From: CATQHB01 sp965262595
GTDB taxonomy: Bacteria > Chloroflexota > Dehalococcoidia > Lucifugimonadales > UBA3495
Direction of reading: 5' to 3'
DNA: 64,000 nt
Assembly (NCBI GenBank): GCA_965262595.1
Contig: OZ253548.1
Span: forward strand, 1,798,001-1,862,000
The first letter of the stretch is position 1. Each line of letters opens with the position of its first letter. Both the position numbers and the translations under genes were made by a program. Below, in pieces: positions 9,244 to 17,646 of this stretch. The notes under the pieces are model-generated. The model searched no databases. It was not told the DNA's origin and saw only the letters and a list, made by a program, of their open reading frames with translations.

Positions 9244-11384
9244 GGTCCGCCCTCCCCGCTGGCGCCGGCCTGCTGCCGCTCAAGGAGCAGTTGGCGGTAG
9301 GGGCTGAGGTCCTCACCCTCGGCTTCACCGCCGTCGTCACCGGCATTGCCGTCAGGCTCGGACTCCCCACTGTCCTGCTCCGCCTGCGCTCCTCCGGTGG
9401 GCGGCTGGAAGTGCTTGCTGCGCTGCCCGTCCCGGCCCAGGTTCTGGCCGGCTTCGCCCTTGCCCTGGTCCGGCGGGGTCTGGCTCTGCCGGATGCGCTC
9501 CACCTCCCGGCGGAACTCGTGGACCCGCTGGCGGCCCCGCTCCTGCTGGGCGGCGATCTCGGTCGCCGGCGTGATGTAGGCCGAGGCGTCGGCCCGGATG
9601 CGGCGGGCCACGGCCAGGCTGCCCGGCTCGGGCTTGCGCACCATCATGGAGAAGGGCGGCATCCGCTCCGTGCCCACGGTGGCCCGCACGTAGCAGTGGT
9701 GGACGTCCAGGGATACGATGTCGTCCTCGGACACCTGGTCCTTGCCCAGCTCCCACACCAGCTGCCGGGCGTCTCTGCCCGCCACCTGGAAGACGGCCAG
9801 GCAGCCCACGTTGGCCAGGATGGTGTCGCGCATGGTGCGGGACAGGTCATCCAGCTTGGCCAGGCTCTGGGTGGCGAGGATGAAACTCGCGCCGAACTTG
9901 CCCAGCTCGCTGAGCATACTTTCGTAGTCCACGCCGGGCATGGACTGCATCTCGTCCACGACCACCAGCGCGCCTCGCCGTTCCTCGGGCGGCAGGGCGC
10001 CCTGCTCCCGGATCACCGCGTCCACCAGGTTGAGCAGGGAAGCGCCCACCAGGGCGGCCACGTCCCTTCCCACCACCCCCTGGGCGGTGGAAACGAAGAG
10101 CACGCCGCCCTGCCGTATCGTCTCCCGCAGGTCGATGGTGGAGCGGGGCTGGCCGATGATGGCCCGGGCCGTCTCGGAGGAGGCGTAGTAGGAGAGGCGG
10201 GTCTGCACCGGGGCCAGGGCGTCGCCCTGGTAGTCCCGGCTCCAACGGGCAAAGTCCCTACCCCACCAGTCCAGGATGTAGTGGTCGGAGACCCGGGTCA
10301 GGACGCCGGTGCGGTAGTTGTCGTCGCCCAGCAGGGACAGGCCGTCCAGGAGGGTGAACTGCTCGTCGTCGGCGGTGGCCGGATGGCGGTTGGCCTCGTG
10401 GAGGCTCTTGACGGTGTGTTCCAGGATGGACTGCATCCTCGGCCCCCACTGCTCCCACAGGCCGTGGGCGATGCGCACGACGGAATCGGCGGTGCGGTCC
10501 CTATCGGCGAAGACGCGGGCGTCCAGCAGGTTGATGCCGGGCGCGCCCCGGGGGTCGGCCAGGTCGATGAGTTTCACCTTGTCGGCGATGGACTCCGGCA
10601 CCTGCTCCAGCAGCCCGGCCACCAGGTCGGCGTGGGGGTCGATGACCACGATGGCGTCGTGGTCGTTGCCCGCCGCCTTCTCCCTGAGCTTGTGGCTGAC
10701 GATGTGGTGCATCAGGGTGGACTTGCCCATCCGGGTGCGGGCCACGTAGAGATGGTGGCGGCGCAGCAGGTCCTCGGGGAAGTGGATTTCTCTCGACCGG
10801 CCCGCCGTGGTGTCGCCCACCAGGGCGCCGCCCCGGACGCCCCGGGCCGAGGGCAGCAGGGCACGGGAGCCGGAGCGTTCCAGCAGGGGTGTCTCGTCCC
10901 GGGCGCCGGGCGGGTGCCACAGGGCCGCCGCCTCGCGCACGCCCAGGACGCTGCGCTTGCCGAACATCCCTGGCCCGGCGGGGTGGAGGTTCATCACGGG
11001 AACGATGGGACGCACTTTGCTCGCCCTGAACCTGGCCCCGGCGGGATGGTCGTAGTGGCGGTAGGCGGCGGCCACCGGCTCCAGCACCTCTTTGGCCCGC
11101 CGGAGCCCGTCCTTCGGGTCGGCGGCCTCGGGCAGCACGGCGATGATTTCCAGCTCGCCGTCGAAGGCGATGCGGCCCACCTTCTCCTTGATGATCAGGG
11201 GGTCGTAGACCAGGTTGCGGCCCTGCTTCCAGCGCCACCAGCCCCAGCCGGCCACCGCCAGGCCCAGGGCGGTGCCGATGCCCAGGAGCGCCGCCTTGAG
11301 GATTTCCCCCTGCTGCACCCACAGGTAGCCCCGCAGCGCGACCAGCGCCGCCACGCCCAGGACGGCCATGGTCACGCCGTCCAC
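9240..11384 (-). CDS. Type IV secretion coupling ATPase (TraD/VirD4-like), main part
   Basis: A 714-residue ATPase. Two N-terminal hydrophobic segments (about 5-20 and 30-48) anchor it. Walker A is ARTRMGKST (about 213-221) and Walker B is ALVVVDEM (about 472-479), with a downstream FILATQSLAKLDD sensor-like segment. The tail is rich in Gln, Glu and Gly. Such proteins bring the DNA substrate to the conjugation channel at the inner membrane. The frame opens with GTG directly after an in-frame TAG, with an ATG five codons in. The upstream frames at 11385-11966 appear to be its missing N-terminal domain (see those entries). Function would depend on whether the stops are real. Confidence 0.8.
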   Translation of the reverse strand: MDGVTMAVLGVAALVALRGYLWVQQGEILKAALLGIGTALGLAVAGWGWWRWKQGRNLVYDPLIIKEKVGRIAFDGELEIIAVLPEAADPKDGLRRAKEVLEPVAAAYRHYDHPAGARFRASKVRPIVPVMNLHPAGPGMFGKRSVLGVREAAALWHPPGARDETPLLERSGSRALLPSARGVRGGALVGDTTAGRSREIHFPEDLLRRHHLYVARTRMGKSTLMHHIVSHKLREKAAGNDHDAIVVIDPHADLVAGLLEQVPESIADKVKLIDLADPRGAPGINLLDARVFADRDRTADSVVRIAHGLWEQWGPRMQSILEHTVKSLHEANRHPATADDEQFTLLDGLSLLGDDNYRTGVLTRVSDHYILDWWGRDFARWSRDYQGDALAPVQTRLSYYASSETARAIIGQPRSTIDLRETIRQGGVLFVSTAQGVVGRDVAALVGASLLNLVDAVIREQGALPPEERRGALVVVDEMQSMPGVDYESMLSELGKFGASFILATQSLAKLDDLSRTMRDTILANVGCLAVFQVAGRDARQLVWELGKDQVSEDDIVSLDVHHCYVRATVGTERMPPFSMMVRKPEPGSLAVARRIRADASAYITPATEIAAQQERGRQRVHEFRREVERIRQSQTPPDQGKGEAGQNLGRDGQRSKHFQPPTGGAQAEQDSGESEPDGNAGDDGGEAEGEDLSPYRQLLLERQQAGASGEGGP

Positions 11385-11699
11385 CTAGAGGGGCCGGGTC
11401 TGGTAGGTGTAGGAGGGATCGGGCCGCTGGTAGCCTGGGTTGCTGAAGGCCTTCTGCTGGTGGGCCTGGGACCAGTCGGGGCCGAGGGAGCGCAGCAGCA
11501 GCCGGGCCAGGACCCGCTCGCCGTCCTTCAGGTTGGACAGGGCGCCGATGATGGCGATGAGGGGGTCGGAGCCGGGGTACAGCAGGTCGTCGTCCCGGAA
11601 GGTGCGCAGGGGCACGTACTCCGGGCCGGAGGCCCGGAGGGTCAGGCCCCAGGCCTGTTCGCCCCGGTGGACGAAGATGGGGTCCTCGTCCACGGGCAC
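11385..11699 (-). CDS. Coupling-ATPase N-terminal domain, second fragment (between two TAG codons)
   Basis: A 104-codon frame in exactly the same reading frame as the ORFs on both sides, separated from them only by TAG codons at 11703-11705 and 11385-11387. Its content (EQAWGLTLRASGPEYVPLRT, then SDPLIAIIGALSNLKDGERV) is the second half of the N-terminal domain common in monoderm T4SS ATPases, which continues from the HYPQARI segment just upstream. AGGAGG overlaps the upstream TAG, so reinitiation at GTG 11699 or 11693 is possible. Either it is a separate coupled gene or, more likely, a piece of one interrupted gene. Confidence 0.6.
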   Translation of the reverse strand: MPVDEDPIFVHRGEQAWGLTLRASGPEYVPLRTFRDDDLLYPGSDPLIAIIGALSNLKDGERVLARLLLRSLGPDWSQAHQQKAFSNPGYQRPDPSYTYQTRPL

Positions 11700-11702
11700 C
11701 TC

Positions 11703-11966
11703 CTAGATGCGGGCCTGGGGGTAGTGGGCGGCCAGCTGGCCCCGGACCACCTCCCGGTCCAGGCAGCGGGCCAGCAGGGTAACGCCGTCGGCGGCGCCGG
11801 CCAGTTCCAGGGAGAAGGGTTCGGGGACGGCGATGGACTGGAGCAGGTTCTCGACGCCCAGCATGGTGCGCTCGCCGGTCCTGGGCGGCGTCACCGCCAG
11901 CAGCACCGGGGCGCTGGGCTGGCGGTTGCCCAGGAAGATTTTCCTGGGGTTCAGTTGCAAATTCAT
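11703..11966 (-). CDS. Coupling-ATPase N-terminal domain, first fragment (ends at TAG)
   Basis: An 87-codon frame with its own good start: ATG at 11966 preceded by a GGAAGGAAG Shine-Dalgarno. The sequence VPEPFSLELAG and then QLAAHYPQARI resembles the start of the soluble domain found at the N-terminus of monoderm coupling and VirB4-type ATPases, where a YPxAxI motif is followed without interruption by further strands. Here TAG follows immediately after ARI. The frame resumes as EVPVDEDP in the next ORF. A CAG to TAG change would explain it. As annotated, the product is probably too short to be functional alone. Confidence 0.6.
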   Translation of the reverse strand: MNLQLNPRKIFLGNRQPSAPVLLAVTPPRTGERTMLGVENLLQSIAVPEPFSLELAGAADGVTLLARCLDREVVRGQLAAHYPQARI

Positions 11967-12023
11967 ATCTTCCTTCCTTTCGTTGCTTATGAGATTGGCT
12001 GTTGGTATCGGTTTTGCCCGCCC

Positions 12024-13718
12024 CTAATGGCGCGGGCCGGGCCGCCACTCGATGACCTCGGTCTCCTCGGGGGTGGCCTCGATGCGGACGGGAAAGCGGT
12101 TGCCCCTGGCCAGGAGCAGCCCGTCGCCCCGGGGACAGGACAAAAGCCAGCGTTGCAGCTCCACCGGGAGGTCGAAGGCTTCGCCCACGGTGCTGATAGC
12201 GGCGGCGTCCTGCTGGAGCAGCAGCTTGAAGGCGGCGTTCTGCAAGAGCGCCCGGCCGCTGTGTCCGGTGATGGCCCGCGACGAGTCCTCGGATAGCAGG
12301 TCCTGCACGTCCTGGGTGATGAACTGCAACCCCAGCCGGTGCTTGCGGGCGCGTTTCGCCACGCTCACCATGAAAGCCGCGCCCTCCGGGTGCTGCATGA
12401 TGCTCCACACCTCGTCCACCACCAGCAGGCGGGGCCGGGGGTCCTGGGCGGCGGCGGCCCACACCGTCTCGGTGCAGACCATCGCCGCCGCCGGTCTCAG
12501 TTCAGGTTCCAAGAGATGCAGGTCGAACACCGTGACCAGGGCTTCGTGGGCCAGCAGGTCGTCGCCCTCGTCGGAGAGCAGGTCCCGCAGGCTGCCGGTG
12601 GCGAAGGGGCGCAGCAGGTGGGCGATCTCCGGGGACTCCTGTTGCAGGTAGGCGTAGAAGTCGCGGAATCCGGTGCGCTCCCGTCTTTCGGAGTAGTAGC
12701 CGGCCAGGGCGTGGTCCAGGGAGGACCGCCGCTCGGCGGACAACCTTTCTCCCACCATCACCTCAATCAGCCGCCGCAGGCTGCCGATGCGCTGGAGCAG
12801 CTCTTCCGAGTCGCCCCGGTCAATGACAAAGGGGTTCATGCCCTGGCCGGGGATCCCTGGCGACAGCACCCGTCCGCCGGCGGCGCGGGCCATGTCGGTG
12901 TACTCGCCCTCCGGGTCGATGATGTAGGCCCGCACTCCCCGGCACAGCCCCCGCAGCACGCCCAGCTTGGTGGCGAAACTCTTGCCGCTGCCCGACCTTG
13001 CCAGGACGGCCGTGTTGGCGTTGAGGTGGGTGCCGTCGAAGGGGTCGTAGACGATGGGGGCGCAGGCCCTGAGATCAATGCCGTAGAGGGTGCCGCTCCT
13101 GGTGTCCAGGTCCGGCGGGGAAAAGGGGAACAATCTCGCCAGCGACGAGGTGTCGAGAGTTCGCCACACGGCCACGGCGTTCAGGCCCAGGGGCAGGGTG
13201 GACAGCAGCCCCTCCCGTTGGCGGAAGGGCAGGTGGTCCAGCTTGCCCAACGTGGCGGCGAAGTGGGCCCGGGCCTTCTGGGTCAGGTCTTTGAGGGCAT
13301 CGGCGTTGTCGGCGTGGAGGGTGACGGACAGAGAGGCGTGAAACAGCCGCTCCCTTCCCCGCTGCACCTCGTCCCGGAGACGGCTCACGTCCTCCAGGGC
13401 GATCTCCGCCTCGGGGGACATGGAGCGGCCCCGCTTGAAGGAAAGGCTCTGGGCCGACTCGAACCTCACCTTCTGCCACTCCAGGGTGCGGGCCGCCTGC
13501 TCCGTGGGGATGGCGCCCAGGTGGACCGACAGGTCCATGGGCGCCCCGGCGGCCATCAGCCCTTGGAGGAAGCCCGGCGCCAGGGAACGGGGCCACTTGC
13601 CCAGGTGCAATGAGCGCACCAGACGGCTTCCGATGCGGATGTCCCGCCGGTTCACCTCGATGGAAAGCTCTTCGTCCTCGTCGCGCTCGTTGGGAGAACC
13701 GCCCAGGGCGCAGGCCAA
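12024..13718 (-). CDS. virB4: VirB4-like conjugation ATPase, C-terminal part
   Basis: A 564-codon frame with the VirB4/TraC ATPase core. Walker A is ARSGSGKSF (about 237-245) and Walker B is LLVVDEVW (about 428-435). The usual GMNPFVID and FITQDVQDLL segments are present. VirB4 powers assembly of the conjugation channel and pilus at the membrane. The ORF opens only because an in-frame TGA at 13740-13742 cuts it from its N-terminal domain; the nominal start at 13718 is a TTG with no ribosome-binding site. Together with the upstream 172 codons it would make a full protein of about 745 residues. It ends at TAG followed by the next gene's leader. Confidence 0.85.
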   Translation of the reverse strand: MACALGGSPNERDEDEELSIEVNRRDIRIGSRLVRSLHLGKWPRSLAPGFLQGLMAAGAPMDLSVHLGAIPTEQAARTLEWQKVRFESAQSLSFKRGRSMSPEAEIALEDVSRLRDEVQRGRERLFHASLSVTLHADNADALKDLTQKARAHFAATLGKLDHLPFRQREGLLSTLPLGLNAVAVWRTLDTSSLARLFPFSPPDLDTRSGTLYGIDLRACAPIVYDPFDGTHLNANTAVLARSGSGKSFATKLGVLRGLCRGVRAYIIDPEGEYTDMARAAGGRVLSPGIPGQGMNPFVIDRGDSEELLQRIGSLRRLIEVMVGERLSAERRSSLDHALAGYYSERRERTGFRDFYAYLQQESPEIAHLLRPFATGSLRDLLSDEGDDLLAHEALVTVFDLHLLEPELRPAAAMVCTETVWAAAAQDPRPRLLVVDEVWSIMQHPEGAAFMVSVAKRARKHRLGLQFITQDVQDLLSEDSSRAITGHSGRALLQNAAFKLLLQQDAAAISTVGEAFDLPVELQRWLLSCPRGDGLLLARGNRFPVRIEATPEETEVIEWRPGPRH

Positions 13719-13739
13719 AAGCAGCAGCCGGAGCGGCTC

Positions 13740-14258
13740 TCAGTTCAGGGGAAAGACGCCGAGGCCGGCCCTCACCAGCAGCGCCCGCAGCTCGTCGGCC
13801 CGGTCGTGTTCGCACACGGCGTAGAAGCGCCGGTCCAGGATGCCCTCCCGGTTTTCCAGGGTGGTCAGCAGCCGCCCCAGGCTGTCGGCGGCGTCCTTGG
13901 TCTGCTGGGGCAGGTCCTCGGGCTGGGCCGCCATCAGGTTGTTGCGGAGAGTCGAGAGCACCGGCGGGTGCTGGCGCACCAGCAGTTGTACCGGGAAGTC
14001 CACCGCGTTGAGGGAACCGGCGAAGGCCCCCAGCTTGGGTTCGTCCAGCTCCAGCCCCATCGCCTCCATGACCGCCAGCTTCACCCCGTCCAGGCGCACC
14101 GGGCCGTCCTCCTCCAGGTGGGACAGCATGAAGAACCGGGGCAGCGGGGGCGGCGGTTTGACCTCCACCCCCTCATCGGTTTCCGGTTGGCTGGCCACAC
14201 CGCCCTTACGGACGCGGGCGGCCAGGTCCTTCGGTTTGGGTAACGTCAGTTTCACCAT
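13740..14258 (-). CDS. virB4: VirB4-like ATPase, N-terminal part (ends at in-frame TGA)
   Basis: A 172-codon frame starting at the ATG at 14258 with AAAGGAG upstream. It carries the N-terminal region of VirB4-type ATPases: FFMLSHLEEDGPVRLDGVK, RFYAVCEHDRADELRALLVR and then a terminal GLGVFPLN. The same frame continues after TGA as EPLRLLLLACALGGSPN, which reads as the next stretch of the domain without any gap. So this is one gene with a nonsense codon between residues 172 and 174. A CGA or TGG codon is the simplest ancestor. It is either a pseudogene or an assembly error. Confidence 0.7.
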   Translation of the reverse strand: MVKLTLPKPKDLAARVRKGGVASQPETDEGVEVKPPPPLPRFFMLSHLEEDGPVRLDGVKLAVMEAMGLELDEPKLGAFAGSLNAVDFPVQLLVRQHPPVLSTLRNNLMAAQPEDLPQQTKDAADSLGRLLTTLENREGILDRRFYAVCEHDRADELRALLVRAGLGVFPLN

Positions 14259-14277
14259 TCAAAACTCCTTTGCGTTG

Positions 14278-14607
14278 CTAAATTTCGGGCAGGACTTCGA
14301 TGATCCTGTCGATGATGCCGGCGGCGATGCCCTTGGCCAGCAGCACCACCACCAGGCCGACCACCGCCATGAACACGGCGGTGCGGGCCTTGCCCCGGTT
14401 TTCCCCCTCGGCGCCCTCGGCCATCAGCAGGAACCCGGCCCAGACGATGGCGAAGAAGCACAGGCCCGCCCCCAGGTAGGCCATGCCGGTGAGCACCGCG
14501 TCGAAGGCGGCGGTCAGGTTGTCCATCTCGTCCTGCCCCGGCGCGGCGGCGACGGTCGCCACCGCCGCAACCGAGGACAGCAGGACGGCGGTCAGTCGCC
14601 CGGCCAT
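14278..14607 (-). CDS. Small TrbC/VirB2-like membrane protein
   Basis: A 109-residue protein. The ATG at 14607 is chosen because it yields a signal-peptide-like N-terminus (LTAVLLSSVAAVATVAAA), and it overlaps the upstream gene by 16 bases. Two hydrophobic spans follow: LGAGLCFFAIVWAGFLLMA and AVFMAVVGLVVVLLAKGIAA. Size, cleavable leader and two transmembrane helices fit the pilin/TrbC group of conjugation systems. It lies between the PrgI-fusion gene and virB4, a normal position for such a protein. A longer overlapping frame on this strand is a shadow. A second pilin-like gene occurs at 16225. Confidence 0.7.
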   Translation of the reverse strand: MAGRLTAVLLSSVAAVATVAAAPGQDEMDNLTAAFDAVLTGMAYLGAGLCFFAIVWAGFLLMAEGAEGENRGKARTAVFMAVVGLVVVLLAKGIAAGIIDRIIEVLPEI

Positions 14608-16214
14608 AGCCAGCTCCACCAGTTGGAACCGCCCACCGGCGTCTGCTCCGCCCGGGGCGGCGGGGGTGGGGGCGGGGGCACGTGGAGGGCCTGGTAGGGG
14701 GCGTCGGCGCCCAGGCCCAGTCCCGGCGGCAGGGGAATGCTCTCCGGCCGGGTGCGGGTTACGTCGGCGCGCCGGTTCTCCACGGCCCGCACGTGCTCCG
14801 GGTGGCGGACGTAGATGCGCACCGTCTTGACGGTGCTGCTTTCCCCGCAGCGGCAGGTCACCCGGCGGATGTACACGTCGGTGCGGGCCGGGTGGTGGAC
14901 GGTCTGCAACATGGGCGGCCGGGGGACGTTCAGGGTCGCCGTCAGGTCCGCCGTGATCTCCAGCTCGTGGGCCGCCCTCCCGTTGGCGACGGGCAGGGTG
15001 AAGCCGGTCTCGCCGTCGGCTACGAAAGCGGTGCTGGCGCGGTGGCCGCCCCACACGACGTTGACGGTTCCCGTTATGCCGGTCACCGTGGCGTCCAACA
15101 TCGCCGGTACCGACTGGCTGAAGTGGCCGCCGTACACCGGGAGGTCCTCCTCGTGGCGGGTCTCGGCGACGCACTCCGAGGCGATGACGCCGGCGATGCG
15201 CCCCGGCGTCCACTCCAGGGAGGTCACCTCCAGGTCGCACAGCTCCCCGTCAATGGACGGCAGGGGGTAGGGAATCTGGTGGCCCTTCACCGACGCCGCC
15301 CCGGAGCGGCCCAAGGCGTCCTGCCACGAGAAGGTGAAGGACGGGGCCGGGCCGTCCAGGGTCAGGTTGTAGCTCCGGCTCTCCCCCGCCGCGAGGCCGG
15401 TGTTGAATCCCATCCTCAGGGTCCTGCCGGACCTGCCGCCGAAGACCCGCCCCTTCAGGTCCAGGTCGTGGGCCGCCCGCAGGGTGACGGCGGCGGTGTC
15501 GCCGGAGACGGCCAGCCGCTCGACGAAGACGCGGCGGCCCGGCACCGGTTCCGGCGGCTCAAAGTAGATTTCGCCCAGCCGCCAGGCGTCGCCGTAGGGT
15601 GGGTCGTCGGCCAGGGCGCTGCCGGGCAACAGCACCAGGGCCAGCAGGCCCAACGCCGCCCGCGCCAGGAAGCGGCCCCAGGGCCGGCGCCGCCCCTGGC
15701 GCGGGGGCTTCTCCTGCTGGCTCTCCTGGGGCCGGAACTGCTGGTCGCCCGCATCCTTGCGGCGGCGGCCCCGGCCGAACCAGCTGTGGGGCCGGAAGGG
15801 GGCGCGGCCCTTGCGCCGGACCGCCTTCGCCGCCCGGCCCACGCCGGATGCGGCCTTCTTCGCCAGCAGCCGCAGCGGGTCGGGTCTGGCCTCGGGCTGC
15901 GGGGGCGGCGCGCTGACCGCCAGCTCCGCCGGGGACCCGGCGTAGCGCCTGGCCCCCAGGTTGTACTTGAGCAGGTCGGCGGCCACCAGGGGCAGCCCCC
16001 GGCCGCCCACCTGGCCCACGGTCATGGCGATGCCCAGGACGCCCAGCAGTATCGCCAGGCCCAGCTTCAGCCCCGAGGGGCCGAAGGGGAAGTAGCGGTA
16101 GACGCCGTAGGCCACGGCGCAGGTCGCCACCACCGCCACGATCTGGGGGAAGGTGAACCACAGCAGGGCCTTGTCCTCGGCCTGCACGTGGGTCGGTACT
16201 TCATGCTCTCTCAT
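14592..16214 (-). CDS. PrgI-like membrane protein fused to large secreted domain
   Basis: A 540-residue protein starting at the ATG at 16214 with AGGAGGG that overlaps the previous stop. Residues about 1-95 resemble PrgI: a VPTHVQAEDK start and two membrane spans (LLWFTFPQIVAVVATCAVAY, then LGLAILLGVLGIAMTVG). A basic linker (about 110-190) leads to a third hydrophobic segment, FLARAALGLLALVLLPGSAL, ending in an Ala-Asp-Asp signal-like site. After it comes a beta-rich domain of about 300 residues with Cys pairs (RRVTCRCGESS) and a proline-rich end. PrgI is a component of monoderm conjugation channels. The long extracytoplasmic extension is unusual. Confidence 0.75.
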   Translation of the reverse strand: MREHEVPTHVQAEDKALLWFTFPQIVAVVATCAVAYGVYRYFPFGPSGLKLGLAILLGVLGIAMTVGQVGGRGLPLVAADLLKYNLGARRYAGSPAELAVSAPPPQPEARPDPLRLLAKKAASGVGRAAKAVRRKGRAPFRPHSWFGRGRRRKDAGDQQFRPQESQQEKPPRQGRRRPWGRFLARAALGLLALVLLPGSALADDPPYGDAWRLGEIYFEPPEPVPGRRVFVERLAVSGDTAAVTLRAAHDLDLKGRVFGGRSGRTLRMGFNTGLAAGESRSYNLTLDGPAPSFTFSWQDALGRSGAASVKGHQIPYPLPSIDGELCDLEVTSLEWTPGRIAGVIASECVAETRHEEDLPVYGGHFSQSVPAMLDATVTGITGTVNVVWGGHRASTAFVADGETGFTLPVANGRAAHELEITADLTATLNVPRPPMLQTVHHPARTDVYIRRVTCRCGESSTVKTVRIYVRHPEHVRAVENRRADVTRTRPESIPLPPGLGLGADAPYQALHVPPPPPPPPRAEQTPVGGSNWWSWLWPGD

Positions 16215-16224
16215 GCCTTCCCTC

Positions 16225-16527
16225 CTATCCGCCGTCGCCGGTGGTGGCGCCGGCGCCGGAGTTGGTGGGGTCGGGCACCTCCAGGTCCACCGGGCTGCCC
16301 ACCACGGCGTTGATCACCAGCTCCACCACGCCGTAGGCCACCAGGGCCAGCACGATGCCGGCCAGGGCGGTCATCATGGCCGACTTCCCGCGCTCCATCT
16401 GGTTGGGCGCGCCGGAGGCGGTCAGGTACATGTAGGCGCCGTAGATGAAGTAGCCCACGCCGACCACGCCCACCAGTCCCAGCAGGATGCCCACCAGGTT
16501 CGATATGGTCTGTGTCAGGTCTCCCAT
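16225..16527 (-). CDS. Pilin-like TrbC/VirB2 family membrane protein
   Basis: A 100-residue protein starting at the ATG at 16527 with an AAAAGGAG ribosome-binding site. It has two transmembrane helices (LVGILLGLVGVVGVGYFIYG and MMTALAGIVLALVAYGVVEL) separated by a short polar loop with MERGKSAM, the arrangement of small conjugation pilin/TrbC proteins. There is no clear cleavable leader. It sits between trbL-like and prgI-like genes of the same operon, and its TAG stop is embedded in the next gene's Shine-Dalgarno. Exact subfamily is uncertain. Confidence 0.75.
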   Translation of the reverse strand: MGDLTQTISNLVGILLGLVGVVGVGYFIYGAYMYLTASGAPNQMERGKSAMMTALAGIVLALVAYGVVELVINAVVGSPVDLEVPDPTNSGAGATTGDGG

Positions 16528-16669
16528 AGAGTCTTTCTCCTTTTCGCTTGCTTGTTTTGGTTCGCTGCTATTCGGCAGGTCGTTCCCGCCCGCTTACTGG
16601 CACATGACTCACCTCCTGGGGTGGATCACGGCGAGGAAGGCGTCCCCGCCGGTGGCTGTCGTCATTTGG

Positions 16670-17641
16670 CTACGGCCCCTGGCTGCGGGGCGTGGGGCCG
16701 CCCTGACCCGTTGGGGTTGAGTTCTGGGCCGCCGAGTTCACCGTGTTGGCGGCGGTGCTGGCCGCTCCGGTGGCCGCCCCGGCCGCTACCGCCGCGCCCG
16801 CCAGTCCTCCGGCGGCTCCCCCGGCGATCAGCCCGATGGAACGGGCGGAGCGCATCATGGAGCCGGGCAGGGACATGCCGAAGTAGAGGGTTTGGAGCCA
16901 GGCGTCGAAGGTCCCGTGCTGGCCCAGCATGGAGGGGACCCGGGTCGCCAGGTACATGAAGGCGATGGCCAGCAGCAGCTTCCACACCAGGTCCTGCGCC
17001 GGCTCGAACTCGGCGATGGTTGCGAACTGGCCCAGGAAGGCGAAGCCCAGGGCCACGGCGACGAGCTGCACCGCCTGCTGGAACACCGTGGTCATGAACA
17101 TCCGCAGCCAGTGGCGACCCCAATTGGCGGTGTGGGGCAGAATCCACAACCCCAACGCGATGGTCGCCAGCACCAGCAGGATGTCGATGAGGGCCAGGCG
17201 CAGGATCATCTGCACCAGCAGGTAGAGGAGGATGCAGCCGAAGACCAGGTAGAGCAGGGCGATGAAGATTGCCACCCCGACCTCGCCGGTCTCCACGGCG
17301 GCCAAAAGCGCGAACAGGGGCGCCCGCAGCAGGTCGCCGGGGGTGACGTCCAGGGTGGCGGCGATGAACTGGGAAACGGCGTGGGCCACGTCGATGACCA
17401 GGGCGCACCACCACAAAGACGACGCGGCGGCCACCAGGCCCAGCACCAGCCGGGGCACCATCTCCCGCCACCCCGACTGGTGGCGGCCCAGGTGTTCCTG
17501 GACGATGAAGCTGAGGCCCATCCAGCCCAGGATCACCGTGAGGGCGGCGGTGGTGACGGCCCACACCGCCCACCACGCCTGCTGCACGAACTCGTGGCCG
17601 TAGGTCAGGTCCGGCGGGGTTCCGGTGAGGATGTCTCCCAT
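16670..17641 (-). CDS. TrbL/VirB6-like polytopic membrane protein
   Basis: A 323-residue protein. The ATG at 17641 (MGDILTGTPPDL) is chosen because the longer frame upstream is a shadow of the preceding gene. It has about six to seven hydrophobic helices, for example VLGLVAAASSLWWCALVIDV, IFIALLYLVFGCILLYLLVQ and LIDILLVLATIALGLWIL. An Ala/Gly/Thr-rich tail follows. This is the layout of TrbL/VirB6 proteins, which form the inner-membrane channel part of conjugation machines. It lies five bases after the secreted-protein gene and about 140 bases before the pilin-like gene. Confidence 0.8.
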   Translation of the reverse strand: MGDILTGTPPDLTYGHEFVQQAWWAVWAVTTAALTVILGWMGLSFIVQEHLGRHQSGWREMVPRLVLGLVAAASSLWWCALVIDVAHAVSQFIAATLDVTPGDLLRAPLFALLAAVETGEVGVAIFIALLYLVFGCILLYLLVQMILRLALIDILLVLATIALGLWILPHTANWGRHWLRMFMTTVFQQAVQLVAVALGFAFLGQFATIAEFEPAQDLVWKLLLAIAFMYLATRVPSMLGQHGTFDAWLQTLYFGMSLPGSMMRSARSIGLIAGGAAGGLAGAAVAAGAATGAASTAANTVNSAAQNSTPTGQGGPTPRSQGP

Positions 17642-17646
17642 AACGC

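Noticed and set aside
9291..12296. A 1001-codon open frame on the plus strand opposite the conjugation genes, and similar long frames at 12339-13613 and 14682-16313
   Set aside because: They mirror real minus-strand ATPase and PrgI genes, have Gly/His/Gln/Val-rich composition without any family pattern, and arise because high-GC third positions rarely give stops on the opposite strand.
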